Shown here piece after piece: positions 35,410-43,689 of a DNA stretch of 64,000 nt. Source of the stretch: Peredibacter sp045999315 (GTDB lineage: Bacteria; Bdellovibrionota; Bacteriovoracia; Bacteriovoracales; Bacteriovoracaceae); NCBI RefSeq assembly GCF_045999315.1, contig NZ_CP174607.1, positions 434,001-498,000 of the forward strand, in the 5' to 3' direction. The stretch's first letter is position 1. Every line of letters begins with the position of its first letter. A model generated the notes under the pieces. The model made no database searches. It was not told the origin of the DNA and saw nothing but the letters and a program-made list of their open reading frames with translations. Both the position numbers and the translations under genes were made by a program.

Positions 35410-35807
35410 TGGAAGAGCGCGCATCTACTCACTCAATACCACTAGGTTATTTACTTTGGATTTTCGGTTTTACTGGATCTCATCGTTTCTATTACGGTAA
35501 GACCTGGACCGGAATTTTATACTACTGTACATTCGGACTGCTGGGAGTCGGTTGGATAATTGATTTCTTTCTCATTCCTGGCATGGAACGCGAATCGAAT
35601 CGCAGATTTGTTCCTGGTCGCTATAACTATAGCGTGGCCTGGTTGCTCCTCACCTTTTTAGGGATCTTCGGTGTTCACCGTTTTTATCTTGGAAAATGGA
35701 TCTCAGGAATCATCTGGTTATGTACCGGCGGACTTTTAGGAGTTGGCTGGTTGTATGACTTTATGAATATGAATGAGATTGTTAATGAACAAAATTTACT
35801 GATATAA
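35409..35807 (+). CDS. protein with two TM2 domains
   Basis: 132 residues from ATG 35409, overlapping the lipoprotein stop (TAATG). It holds two tandem TM2 units: GFTGSHRFYYGKTWTGILYY...LLGVGWIIDF and GIFGVHRFYLGKWISGIIWL...LLGVGWLYDF, separated by a charged loop. TM2 domains are small two-span modules of uncertain function. The pair of repeats suggests an internal duplication. Confidence 0.88.
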   Translation: MEERASTHSIPLGYLLWIFGFTGSHRFYYGKTWTGILYYCTFGLLGVGWIIDFFLIPGMERESNRRFVPGRYNYSVAWLLLTFLGIFGVHRFYLGKWISGIIWLCTGGLLGVGWLYDFMNMNEIVNEQNLLI

Positions 35808-35809
35808 AA

Positions 35810-35829
35810 AAGGGCCCTTTCGGGCCCTT
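35810..35829. terminator. bidirectional terminator between convergent genes
   Basis: AAGGGCCC-TTTC-GGGCCCTT stem, with an A run on the left and a T-rich stretch on the right, so it can stop transcription from the TM2 gene and from the terC-like gene. Confidence 0.85.
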
Positions 35830-35835
35830 CTTATT

Positions 35836-36768
35836 TTAAGCGTTTTTCTCTTTCTTACGATTGCTCCAGATAGACAGGAGTACCGAACCAAGAAGTACTG
35901 TGAAGATCACGGCCATCGTCACCGCCACTGGCATATGGAACCAGTGAATGATGAGCATTTTCACACCAATAAACATAAGAATCAGTGCAAGACCATATTT
36001 CAGATAATGGAACATATCTGCAAAGCCCTTTAGAGCAAAATACAGAGAACGAAGTCCCAGGATCGCAAACACGTTAGACGTAAACACCAGGAACGGATCG
36101 TTAGTAATACCGATGATCGCAGGAATTGAATCAATCGCAAACACTAGATCTGAGAACTCCACGAAGATCAACGTAATGAACAGCGGAGTAATCATCCAAG
36201 CACCGTTTAGTTTCACGAAGAACTTATCATCGTGGAAGTGTGGTGTTGTCGGGAAAATCTTCTTTGTCCAGTTAATCACCCAGCTCTTCTCAAGATCATG
36301 CTCTTCTGCTTGTGGCATAAGCATCTTCACTCCAGAGTAAAGTAGGAACGCACCGAAGATGTAGATCACCCATTCGAACTTGGTAAGGATCGCAATACCG
36401 GCCCAGATGAAGAAGGCACGCATAATGAGAGCACCCAAGATTCCGTAAAAGAGAACCTTATGTTGGTATTGATTTGGAATTTTGAAAAATCCAAAGATCA
36501 ACAGGAACACAAAGAGGTTGTCCACGGACAGGGACTTTTCTATGACGTAACCGGTGAGGAACAACATGAAATCTTCCTGGCCACGCCAGTAAAGAATGAC
36601 GACCGCAAAGGCCAGAGCAAGGGCAATCCAAACACCTGACCAGATGATGGACTCTTTAAAACCAACAGTGTGGGACTTCTTGTGGAAGACCCCGAGATCC
36701 AGGAGAAGCACGAGTAGAATAAAGATAACAAATCCTACCCAGACAGCGAGAGACGTTTCATGATACAT
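35836..36768 (-). CDS. TerC/Alx-family integral membrane protein
   Basis: 310 residues with about nine membrane spans. Family segments are FLTGYVIEKSLSVDNLFVFLLIF, with the conserved acidic and Asp-Asn residues, and FSDLVFAIDSIPAIIGIT. TerC/Alx proteins have been linked to manganese export and tellurite resistance. AGGAAAAATT precedes the ATG. No yybP-ykoY-type manganese riboswitch was visible in the 168-base upstream gap, unlike alx in E. coli. Confidence 0.9.
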   Translation of the reverse strand: MYHETSLAVWVGFVIFILLVLLLDLGVFHKKSHTVGFKESIIWSGVWIALALAFAVVILYWRGQEDFMLFLTGYVIEKSLSVDNLFVFLLIFGFFKIPNQYQHKVLFYGILGALIMRAFFIWAGIAILTKFEWVIYIFGAFLLYSGVKMLMPQAEEHDLEKSWVINWTKKIFPTTPHFHDDKFFVKLNGAWMITPLFITLIFVEFSDLVFAIDSIPAIIGITNDPFLVFTSNVFAILGLRSLYFALKGFADMFHYLKYGLALILMFIGVKMLIIHWFHMPVAVTMAVIFTVLLGSVLLSIWSNRKKEKNA

Positions 36769-36936
36769 AATTTTTCCTCAAACGATTTGTTACTCTTCTA
36801 TTCTATTAGGCCATCAAAACAATTGACATGAAAATGTGCTGCAGCATCAATTTCTAAGCGTAGCGGACAACATACAACAGCTTGCTTTCAGCGCAAATTC
36901 ACTTATTATGAAGGTGTTATTAACCTTGGATTAAGA

Positions 36937-37524
36937 ATGAGTGCCCGTCTTGTCAGTGCCTTAGAGGAAGTTCGCGATTTGCCCCAGATAACTTTGGGCA
37001 AAATCGTTGAGCACGTAGAAGGCGAAGCACTATTGATCCTTTGTTTAGTGGCAATCCTTCCCTTCATGCAACCCATTCCTATTCCCGGTCTATCTAGTGT
37101 TTTAGGACTGATAGTCCTTCTTCAAGGCATTGGACTTACTTTCTGGAGCAGGCCCCTTTTGACCAAGAAGTTGAAAGAAGTGAACATTACTCACGAAAAA
37201 TTCGAAATGATCTATAAAGCGGCGGTGAAATTCAGTAACTTCACTTCTAAGATTTCTGCTTACAAGCACCCCATTACGAATACTCGCATAAGCCACATCA
37301 TCTGTGGTCTTTCGATTACACTTTCGGCCGCGTTTCTTTCGCTGCCATTACCGATTCCATTCTCGAATCTTATTCCGGCATTGAGCATCTTTATGATCTG
37401 TGTGGGACTTTTAGAGGAAGATATTATTCTGATTCTGATCGGCCACGGCATCACCATCACTGTTATTTGGATGGCGATGCTTTCGTATGCCTTAATTAAA
37501 GAACAAATTCAAAACTGGCTTTAG
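36937..37524 (+). CDS. ExoD-family membrane protein
   Basis: 195 residues: a polar N-terminal part then four or more hydrophobic spans in the second half. The ILCLVAILPFMQPIPIPGLSS turn and FLSLPLPIPFSNLIPALSI with adjacent GLLEEDII match the ExoD (exopolysaccharide synthesis) family. ExoD's biochemical role is unknown, though mutants of rhizobial exoD alter polysaccharide and alkali tolerance. The stop overlaps the convergent small gene by four bases. Confidence 0.85.
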   Translation: MSARLVSALEEVRDLPQITLGKIVEHVEGEALLILCLVAILPFMQPIPIPGLSSVLGLIVLLQGIGLTFWSRPLLTKKLKEVNITHEKFEMIYKAAVKFSNFTSKISAYKHPITNTRISHIICGLSITLSAAFLSLPLPIPFSNLIPALSIFMICVGLLEEDIILILIGHGITITVIWMAMLSYALIKEQIQNWL

Positions 37525-37757
37525 TGAGCGTCGTCTAGTGAGCAACCAGTGTTGCCACTAAGAGAGATTGTCTCTTCTTTGATTTCGATGGGCTTTTTGG
37601 CCTTATCATCACAATCTTCCTCTTTCTTTTGAGACTTAGCTGTTTCTTTTTTAGCTGCTTCAATTTCTTTTTGAACCGGTGCCGCTCTCTTAGTGGCCGA
37701 TGGGGCAGCATAAACAGCCGATGAAGCGACTAGAGCGAGAACGATAAAAAATTTCAT
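37521..37757 (-). CDS. small secreted Lys/Glu-rich protein
   Basis: 78 residues: the signal peptide MKFFIVLALVASSAVYA, then a charged mature part rich in Lys, Glu and Ala (EIEAAKKETAKSQKKEEDC) with two cysteines. It is probably periplasmic. The TAA of the preceding SDR gene lies two bases upstream of its ATG, so it is in an operon with it. Function unknown. Confidence 0.65.
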   Translation of the reverse strand: MKFFIVLALVASSAVYAAPSATKRAAPVQKEIEAAKKETAKSQKKEEDCDDKAKKPIEIKEETISLSGNTGCSLDDAH

Positions 37758-37759
37758 GA

Positions 37760-38512
37760 TTACTCCTTACTATAATTTACGGCCTTGATGCTCATAAAGG
37801 CCCGGTACCAGGTACGCGGAAGCATTCCAAGGATACGTACAATCGTTGCGAAGAAAAATGGAAATGCATAGACCATTTTCTTTTTCTCAATGGCATGTGC
37901 GATTTTTTGGGCCGCCTTTGGTGCCGACATGATGAAAGGCATTTTGTGGTTATTTGATTGAGTCAGTGGAGTGTCCACAAACCCCGGGCAAATCGACGTC
38001 ACATGAATATTAAATTGGCGAAGGTCGATGTGCAGAGATTCGCAGTACTTCTGAACTGCGGCCTTAGTAGCGCTGTAAGCGGATACACCTGGAAGACCGT
38101 TGTAACCGGCGATTGACGAGATCGCCACCAGTTGCCCCTTGCTTCTAGGAACCATGACGTCCAGAGCGGCCTCAAAGGCATACATAACACCCAGAAAATT
38201 CACATGGACCATTTTATAGCTCCACTCAAAATCCGGGATTTTGGTCTTAAATTTGTAACCAATACCGGCGTTGGCGATCAGAAGATCAAGGCCAATGGTC
38301 TTAGAAAAGTCGGCAATGGCGGCCTTTAATTCAGCTCGATTGGCGACATCCACCTGATAGAAGGAAATCTGGTCCTTTTCAGTCTGAAAGTTATCATCGA
38401 ATTTTGTTTTATCCCGACCGCAAACCCCTACTTTCCAGCCCTTTTTGGCGTAAAGTTTGGCGAGTTCCATGCCCATTCCGGTCGTTCCACCGGTGATGAA
38501 AACAGCTTTCAT
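37760..38512 (-). CDS. classical SDR oxidoreductase
   Basis: 250 residues. The cofactor motif ITGGTTGMGMELAK (TGxxxGxG) is at the N-terminus, then NAGIG and the catalytic YSATK (SAYSATKAAV). A hydrophobic C-terminal stretch (FFFATIVRILGML) suggests membrane association. Such proteins often act on lipids or steroid-like substrates; the actual substrate is unknown. A GAAATTTAAAT-type upstream region lacks a strong ribosome binding site; AAAGGA is present about 10 bases before the ATG. Confidence 0.9.
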   Translation of the reverse strand: MKAVFITGGTTGMGMELAKLYAKKGWKVGVCGRDKTKFDDNFQTEKDQISFYQVDVANRAELKAAIADFSKTIGLDLLIANAGIGYKFKTKIPDFEWSYKMVHVNFLGVMYAFEAALDVMVPRSKGQLVAISSIAGYNGLPGVSAYSATKAAVQKYCESLHIDLRQFNIHVTSICPGFVDTPLTQSNNHKMPFIMSAPKAAQKIAHAIEKKKMVYAFPFFFATIVRILGMLPRTWYRAFMSIKAVNYSKE

Positions 38513-38606
38513 TTAAATTCCTTTTTAAGTCTCAAAATTCTAGCACGATTTGGGATTCCCAACCACGTTGCCGCACCTCAAAAAAAGATTTTTTGAGGAT
38601 TTATCC

Positions 38607-38635
38607 TTGACGAGAACACGCCGGGTCTTTATATT
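38607..38635 (+). promoter_or_regulatory. sigma-70 promoter of tRNA-Asp
   Basis: TTGACG (38607-38612) and TATATT (38630-38635) are separated by 17 bases, and the tRNA starts 14 bases after the -10. Confidence 0.82.
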
Positions 38636-38648
38636 TGTTGAACATTCT

Positions 38649-38725
38649 GGGGGAGTAGTTAAGTTGGTTATAACGTCTGCCTGTCACGCAGAAGGCCGCG
38701 GGTTCGAGTCCCGTCTCTCCCGCCA
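38649..38725 (+). tRNA. tRNA-Asp (anticodon GTC)
   Basis: 77-base cloverleaf with an encoded CCA. Acceptor GGGGGAG pairs with CTCTCCC, one G-T pair included, with discriminator G as expected for Asp. The anticodon loop CTGTCAC gives GTC. The T arm is GCGGG-TTCGAGT-CCCGT. Unlike tRNA-Leu, no 3'-end duplicate follows. Confidence 0.96.
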
Positions 38726-38746
38726 TCTTTATTTCAGAATTAAATC

Positions 38747-38776
38747 AAAGGTCATCGAAAGATGACCTTTTTTTTT
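38747..38776 (+). terminator. intrinsic terminator after tRNA-Asp
   Basis: Perfect 10-bp stem AAAGGTCATC / GATGACCTTT with a GAAA loop, followed by nine Ts. Confidence 0.92.
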
Positions 38777-38865
38777 GCCTACTTTCTCCAGCGAAAGTGA
38801 AACTTAAGATTTACACCCTCGATCATTATCTCTACCGATTTCGAAGTACTAGATACAATGTCCAT

Positions 38866-39423
38866 TTATGGATTATTGGCATAGTCGTAGTAATCACTTA
38901 TGAGACCGCGATAGGTTTTAAGTTTAACTGTTCCTGATTCAGGAAATTTCTGTTTTGTATCACATACACTTGTTGTCCCTGAACTGTTTGATAACAAATA
39001 GCATTTACGAGATGGCTTATTCCGGTTTTCAAAATAAGACGAGACAATCCTAAATTCTTCAACTTCAAATTTTTGATCTACAATTAGTTTTTCATAATGC
39101 CCGATTGCACCGACAACTAAAGGGAAGCCAAACATTATTGGAAAAAATATCTTATTTAATACTGGGGCCAACGTTGGAAAGTAAATTGGGGTTTTGACTG
39201 CAATAAAATTATAATCATTTCGGTAATTAGGATTTCTTAATAAGAACAAATTGATTGTGAAGAAAATAAGATAGGTAAAAATCAAAACAGAAAAAACTCC
39301 TGAATGAAAACGAACTGCAAGTAAAAGCCAATCAGAGCTAGTCGCAAAAAATGCAATTACCAGTCCAAATATTACGAGCGTGATCCAATATCTTGTCCAA
39401 TAACCATGGGGTACTCTGACCAT
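38866..39423 (-). CDS. membrane protein of unknown function
   Basis: 185 residues with three or four membrane spans (WITLVIFGLVIAFFA, VFSVLIFTYLIFFTINLFLL, IFFPIMFGFPLVVGAIG), then a polar C-terminal domain with two cysteines (RKCYLL and SVCDTK). No family recognised. The DNA is visibly more AT-rich than its neighbours and codons are correspondingly A/T-ending, which may indicate recent acquisition. It lies just behind tRNA-Asp, a common insertion point, but no integrase is seen. Confidence 0.6.
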   Translation of the reverse strand: MVRVPHGYWTRYWITLVIFGLVIAFFATSSDWLLLAVRFHSGVFSVLIFTYLIFFTINLFLLRNPNYRNDYNFIAVKTPIYFPTLAPVLNKIFFPIMFGFPLVVGAIGHYEKLIVDQKFEVEEFRIVSSYFENRNKPSRKCYLLSNSSGTTSVCDTKQKFPESGTVKLKTYRGLISDYYDYANNP

Positions 39424-39458
39424 AATTATAGATTGAACTAAATCAAAAATTTTACAAG

Positions 39459-39806
39459 TTAATTTCCATACATTCTCTCAAACGAAAGCCTGTCCCAATA
39501 GCCTCTTTGAAATTTGATCTTTCCGTTGATGATATTAAAGAACCCACATCCGCGTAGCCCCTTAGGATCTTTCCACTCGAGAATCGCCCAATCTCCGTCG
39601 GAGAAAATGTTTTCTACAATACAAACCATCTCGGCCGAACCGAACTCTCTTAAAAACATCTGACGAATATTCTCTTTCCCCTCGATTGGAGAAAGGGCCA
39701 CTTGATGATTGATGGCATCTTCATGATAAAGTTCAGCAATGGCATTAGCATCTGCCTTATTAAAGAGTTCAATCCATTTTAAAAGCACTTCTTTTGGAGT
39801 CTGCAT
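39459..39806 (-). CDS. SnoaL-like/NTF2-fold protein
   Basis: 115 residues. WIELFNKADANAIAELYHEDAINHQ and WAILEWKDPKGLRGCGFFNIINGKI give the cone-shaped NTF2/SnoaL fold (helix-rich N-terminus, curved sheet). Members are polyketide cyclases, isomerases or ligand binders; this one cannot be placed further. GAGGTGG precedes the ATG. Confidence 0.82.
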   Translation of the reverse strand: MQTPKEVLLKWIELFNKADANAIAELYHEDAINHQVALSPIEGKENIRQMFLREFGSAEMVCIVENIFSDGDWAILEWKDPKGLRGCGFFNIINGKIKFQRGYWDRLSFERMYGN

Positions 39807-39859
39807 TATCCACCTCGTCGCTTCTTTACATCAGAAGTCACAACTGTTTTATTTATCCT

Positions 39860-40513
39860 ATGAAAAATGCCATCGCCTTCCTCAAAAAACTTAAAAAAAA
39901 TAACACCACTGAATGGATGCACGCTCATAAAGACGAGTATCAAACGGCCAAAAAGGAATTTGATTTTCTCGTTCAAGAGCTCATTACACGCATAAGCTCT
40001 TGGGACTCCCGTCTCCCCTTCATGGAACCAAAGAATTGCACCTTCAGAATCAACCGCGATATCCGCTTTAGTGATGATAAGACCCCTTACAAAACTCATA
40101 TGGGCGCCTTCTTCTCTTACGGAGGAAAAAAGAGCGACCTTCCTGGATACTACATTCACATTGCCCCCAATGAAGTTTTTGTGGCCGGTGGCGTATGGAT
40201 GCCTGAGGCCCCAAGTCTTCTCAAGGTAAGACGACATATTATGAATGCGGGTGACGAACTTGAGGCCGTTCTAAAAAACAGCACTTTTAAGAAGACCTTC
40301 GGTTCATTAGGTATGGACAGTGCACTTGTTCGTCCACCAAAAGGCTTCTCCGCTGATGCTCCTCATATCGAATTCATTAAGCTTAAAAGCTTTGTGGTAA
40401 TGAAGAAGCTAGATGTGAGCGATGTAATGAAACCTGGATTTGGAAAGCTCGTGGATAAGAATTTTAAATTGATGAAGCCACTGAATGATTTCTTATATGA
40501 AGGACTTATATAG
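39860..40513 (+). CDS. DUF2461 family protein
   Basis: 217 residues from ATG 39860. The pattern AIAFLKKLKKNNTTEWMHAHKDEY at the start, FRINRDIRFSDDKTPYKTHMGAFF, and PGYYIHIAPNEVFVAGGVW match the DUF2461 family, whose function is unknown. No ribosome binding site is clear. The earlier in-frame extension overlaps the divergent gene and is rejected. A small GGGCC/GGCCC hairpin follows the stop (40514-40530). Confidence 0.9.
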   Translation: MKNAIAFLKKLKKNNTTEWMHAHKDEYQTAKKEFDFLVQELITRISSWDSRLPFMEPKNCTFRINRDIRFSDDKTPYKTHMGAFFSYGGKKSDLPGYYIHIAPNEVFVAGGVWMPEAPSLLKVRRHIMNAGDELEAVLKNSTFKKTFGSLGMDSALVRPPKGFSADAPHIEFIKLKSFVVMKKLDVSDVMKPGFGKLVDKNFKLMKPLNDFLYEGLI

Positions 40514-40534
40514 GGGCCCTGTGCGGCCCACATT

Positions 40535-40744
40535 CTAAGACTCATCTAAGTATTTTTTGAAACCCAGAAAAGCTATTAAGGCCAGTGCTGTCGTTCCTAG
40601 GACTGCATACATATTACCTGTTAAATTTCCCGCTGTAGCAATTCCAAAAGCGGCAAACGCAGAATAAGTTCCAATCGTCGCGGAACCACCATCTGCTGCT
40701 AAATTCATAGCTGCTACTTTTGTCTTTGTTACTTTAATCGACAT
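40535..40744 (-). CDS. small membrane protein
   Basis: 69 residues from ATG 40744 behind a strong ribosome binding site (GGAGGT, then ACGT). The N-terminus is polar (MSIKVTKTKVAAMNLAADGG); two Gly/Ala-rich hydrophobic segments follow and a charged tail (KKYLDES). The leader plus start, TGGAGGTACGTATG, is identical to that of the 52-residue protein at 58854-59012. Function unknown; Gly/Ala-rich spans resemble some bacteriocin-like or holin-like small proteins but this is not evidence of either. Confidence 0.6.
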   Translation of the reverse strand: MSIKVTKTKVAAMNLAADGGSATIGTYSAFAAFGIATAGNLTGNMYAVLGTTALALIAFLGFKKYLDES

Positions 40745-40879
40745 ACGTACCTCCATGGGAAGTCCTAAGAGTAAATCCAAATCGAGGATTTATTTCTAAA
40801 GAAATAACAATGAAAGGTAATTCAACAGGATACAGATTTTTATTTAGATAACCATATCTTTCATAAGTAGTGATAAGTT

Positions 40880-40903
40880 AAAAATAGCCACCGAAAGATG
40901 GCT
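40880..40903 (-). terminator. terminator of the SDR gene at 40905
   Basis: On the minus strand AGCCATC-TTTC-GGTGGCT (one T-G pair) is followed by ATTTTTAA; it abuts the stop codon. Confidence 0.7.
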
Positions 40904-40904
40904 C

Positions 40905-41648
40905 TTATTGGGCCAGATATCCACCATCTACCGGAATATAGTCACCTGTTAAAAAACTCGAATCATTCGAAGCAAGCCACAAGAAGGCCTTTGCCACTTC
41001 TTCAGAATGCCCTAAACGTTTCATGGTATGACGACCTTCCAAAGCATGAATCTTTTCTTCATCCATATCTTTAAGAAGTGGAGTTTCAATATAACCTGGG
41101 CCAATGGCATTCACTCGAATGTTCTTTGTTCCATACTCAATCGCTGCCGTTTTAGTTAGACCAACAACTCCGTGCTTAGCGGCCACATATGCCGCTGCCC
41201 CGGCCTCGGCCACCTGTCCTAAAATTGAAGACACATTGATGATCTTTCCGCCGGTCTTTTGTTTCAGCATTTGTTCAACTTCATACTTCATGCAGTAAAA
41301 AACACCGCTCAAATTGATACTTATGACCCGCTCCCACTGCTCCAGGCTTTTTTCATGGATCATCCCTTGATCACCTATACCGGCATTATTAAGGGCGATA
41401 TCTAAGGACCCAAATTGCTTAACGGTCTCTGCGATCGCATTCTTCACTTCTTCGGCCTTCGATACATCACATCTGACGAAGGAAGCTTTCACCCCTAGAC
41501 TCTTAATTTCTCTTAAGACTTCTGGATTTTCTTTCAAGTCAGCAAGCATAACGTTGGCACCTTCCCTGGCAACGGAAAGCGCACTGGCCTTTCCAATCCC
41601 TGAGTTCCCGCCTGTAATAAATGCTACTTGGTTCTCGAAGTTTTTCAT
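40905..41648 (-). CDS. FabG-like SDR oxidoreductase
   Basis: 247 residues from ATG 41648, with GGAGGT upstream. It has the classical TGGNSGIGK cofactor motif, NNAG at the end of strand 4, and catalytic Y-VAA-K (AAYVAAKHGV) with the preceding Ser in NVSSILG. The C-terminal FLTGDYIPVDGGY is typical of the 3-ketoacyl-ACP reductase/glucose dehydrogenase type. Substrate unknown. Confidence 0.92.
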   Translation of the reverse strand: MKNFENQVAFITGGNSGIGKASALSVAREGANVMLADLKENPEVLREIKSLGVKASFVRCDVSKAEEVKNAIAETVKQFGSLDIALNNAGIGDQGMIHEKSLEQWERVISINLSGVFYCMKYEVEQMLKQKTGGKIINVSSILGQVAEAGAAAYVAAKHGVVGLTKTAAIEYGTKNIRVNAIGPGYIETPLLKDMDEEKIHALEGRHTMKRLGHSEEVAKAFLWLASNDSSFLTGDYIPVDGGYLAQ

Positions 41649-41789
41649 CTTAGACCTCCGGTTTTCCCCATTATCCACCTTCAAAGGAAGAAAGACTTCT
41701 CGCAGTTCAAAACAACTTAAGAATTCTTTAGGTAGTTTTAAAAATTATACACACCTACTTTCATCAAAAAAAAAGCTATAATCATTTTC

Positions 41790-43151
41790 ATGACTCCCAG
41801 AGATTTAGAACTACGAAACTTACTTCGTATGGAAGTAACCTATAAAAGTACGCAAAGTTCGGCGGCATTTGCTGTCTGGTCAGTCTTTATTTTCTTCTAT
41901 AGTTTCGGTTGTACTCGGTATGACATGATCATTAAACTTTCAATGGTCCTGGTCTTTGTAGTTTCTCTTCTGCGCTTTATGCTCGCGAAGAAGATCCATA
42001 AAAAAGGTCATGTTAGTCATAAACACTGGCGCTTCATGATCTTTTACGTCTGGTTGAATGCCATCGGCTGGTCGATTGCGTTTAATTCTGCCACATATGA
42101 ATTGAAACTGACTGGGACTCATTTTATTGCGGCCACAACCATGCTCGCTGGTTTTGTGGCCGCCTCTCTCGTAAGTCTGGCCTATGATGCCATTCTCTTT
42201 TTGCCTTTCCAGTCCCTTCTCCTCGTTCCTCAGCTGGGAGTAATCCTGGCGCTTTATTATGGGCCGGAAAAAGTGAATGCTCTTCCCCTGATACCAATTT
42301 ACTTCATGTACTTCCTGTATCAGTTGCGACAATTCAAGGACTATAACCGCTACATCAAACAGCGACTCAATTATCAATTGGATCTCGAGCATTCCAACCA
42401 AGAACTTCAGCGAAGTCAGGATGCTCTCATCTCTCAGACGACTAAACTTGTTCACACCTCTCGTTTAGCAGCACTTGGGGAAATGTCCGCAGGTATCGCT
42501 CACGAAGTAAATAATCCTTTGGCGATTATTTCCGGGAGTATTCAACAAATTGAGAAACTCGTAAGTCGAGGGAAATTTGATTCTGAAACAATTTTAAAAC
42601 TCTCAGCTAAATCCCAGGCCTCAATTGATCGGGTAACAAAAATTATTAAGGGTTTAAGGCACTTCTCTCAACAGTCGGATTCTCTTCCCAGGGTCGTGAC
42701 CCCTGTTCAAGACATTATTCAGGACACCACCAGCTTTTGCAGTGAAATGTTAAGGGCCAGATATATCAAACTTATTATTGACCCTATTCCGGACGTAGAA
42801 GTTAAATGTCATCCCATTCAAATCTCTCAGGTGCTCATTAATCTCATAAAAAATGCGGAAGATGCTCTCGATGCCGAAAAGAACTCTGCGGAAAGATGGG
42901 TCAGGCTTTCATTTAAAGAAGAAAAAGACATTATCTTCATCAAAGTGAGCAACGGCGGTGCCGTTCTTCCCAAGGCGGTTGAATCAAAGCTCTTTCAGCC
43001 ATTCTTTACAACCAAAGCAGTGGGAAAAGGAACAGGTCTGGGACTCAGTATTTCACATGGATTGATGCGAGAGCATGGAGGAGATTTAGTCTTCGACTCC
43101 CTGGCAGAAAATACGACGTTTGTTCTTCAATTACCCTGCTCTAGTGACTGA
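41790..43151 (+). CDS. membrane sensor histidine kinase
   Basis: 453 residues. Six hydrophobic spans (about 25-180) form a membrane sensor without a large periplasmic loop. A short coiled coil follows, then the HisKA domain with H238 (IAHEVNNP) and the ATPase with N box LINLIKNAEDAL and G2 box GTGLGLSISHGL. The H box with NNP is typical of NtrB-like kinases. No response regulator is adjacent; the single-domain regulator at 28928 is one candidate partner. It overlaps the convergent lipoprotein gene by 25 bases. Confidence 0.92.
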   Translation: MTPRDLELRNLLRMEVTYKSTQSSAAFAVWSVFIFFYSFGCTRYDMIIKLSMVLVFVVSLLRFMLAKKIHKKGHVSHKHWRFMIFYVWLNAIGWSIAFNSATYELKLTGTHFIAATTMLAGFVAASLVSLAYDAILFLPFQSLLLVPQLGVILALYYGPEKVNALPLIPIYFMYFLYQLRQFKDYNRYIKQRLNYQLDLEHSNQELQRSQDALISQTTKLVHTSRLAALGEMSAGIAHEVNNPLAIISGSIQQIEKLVSRGKFDSETILKLSAKSQASIDRVTKIIKGLRHFSQQSDSLPRVVTPVQDIIQDTTSFCSEMLRARYIKLIIDPIPDVEVKCHPIQISQVLINLIKNAEDALDAEKNSAERWVRLSFKEEKDIIFIKVSNGGAVLPKAVESKLFQPFFTTKAVGKGTGLGLSISHGLMREHGGDLVFDSLAENTTFVLQLPCSSD

Positions 43152-43669
43152 GAAATCTTGGTTTTATATTCTTCACTAACACAACCCCCGAAGGCATTTT
43201 CATCGAGAAGTAATTTTCTTTGTTCAAGGGCCTTCCCGGCATCTCCTCTTTTTTCATAACATTGGGCCACATCTAATAGCTGATCAACTGCAAAGCTCAG
43301 ATCAGGACAAGCTTTACGACCTAAATCTGAAGTGGTGTGAAGTCGCTCAAAACATTTTTCATATAAAGTGGCGGCTCCAATGAATTCAGTGCCCGCCGGC
43401 ATACAGGCCAAGGTTGGAATCGTCATTCCCCCCACCACGAAATAGATAAGATCATATCCATAGGCGGCGCTGGTTAAGGCAATACTGGCAGTTGCACTTG
43501 AGGACGTAAGTCCATATTCACTAACTTTCTTGATTTTGAAATTTGGTAAACTTAGAACTGCTTGTTCGCACTGACCCTTAGTCAGCAAAGATCTGAACTT
43601 TGCTTCAGATTTATGAGCACAAGAACATGCCAGAAACAGAACAACAAAAACGTTTAACAATCTAAACAT
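43127..43669 (-). CDS. cysteine-containing lipoprotein
   Basis: 180 residues; a leader ending LFLACSC has overlapping lipobox cysteines. The mature part holds a hydrophobic middle (ATASIALTSAAYGYDLIYFVVGG) and a C-terminal helical region that resembles a TPR-like repeat (FAVDQLLDVAQCYEKRGDAGKALEQ). The function is unknown. Its end overlaps the kinase gene on the other strand by 25 bases. Confidence 0.72.
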   Translation of the reverse strand: MFRLLNVFVVLFLACSCAHKSEAKFRSLLTKGQCEQAVLSLPNFKIKKVSEYGLTSSSATASIALTSAAYGYDLIYFVVGGMTIPTLACMPAGTEFIGAATLYEKCFERLHTTSDLGRKACPDLSFAVDQLLDVAQCYEKRGDAGKALEQRKLLLDENAFGGCVSEEYKTKISQSLEQGN

Positions 43670-43689
43670 ATGGGAAGATTGTACCTTTT

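Noticed and set aside
36769..36936. Manganese (yybP-ykoY) riboswitch before the TerC-like gene
   Set aside because: I looked for the conserved paired motifs in this gap and did not find them.
38550..38765. 71-codon frame spanning tRNA-Asp
   Set aside because: It crosses the tRNA, its promoter and terminator; the tRNA explains the region.
39806..40237. 143-codon minus-strand frame opposite the DUF2461 gene
   Set aside because: DUF2461 family motifs are clear on the plus strand; the minus-strand frame is a shadow.
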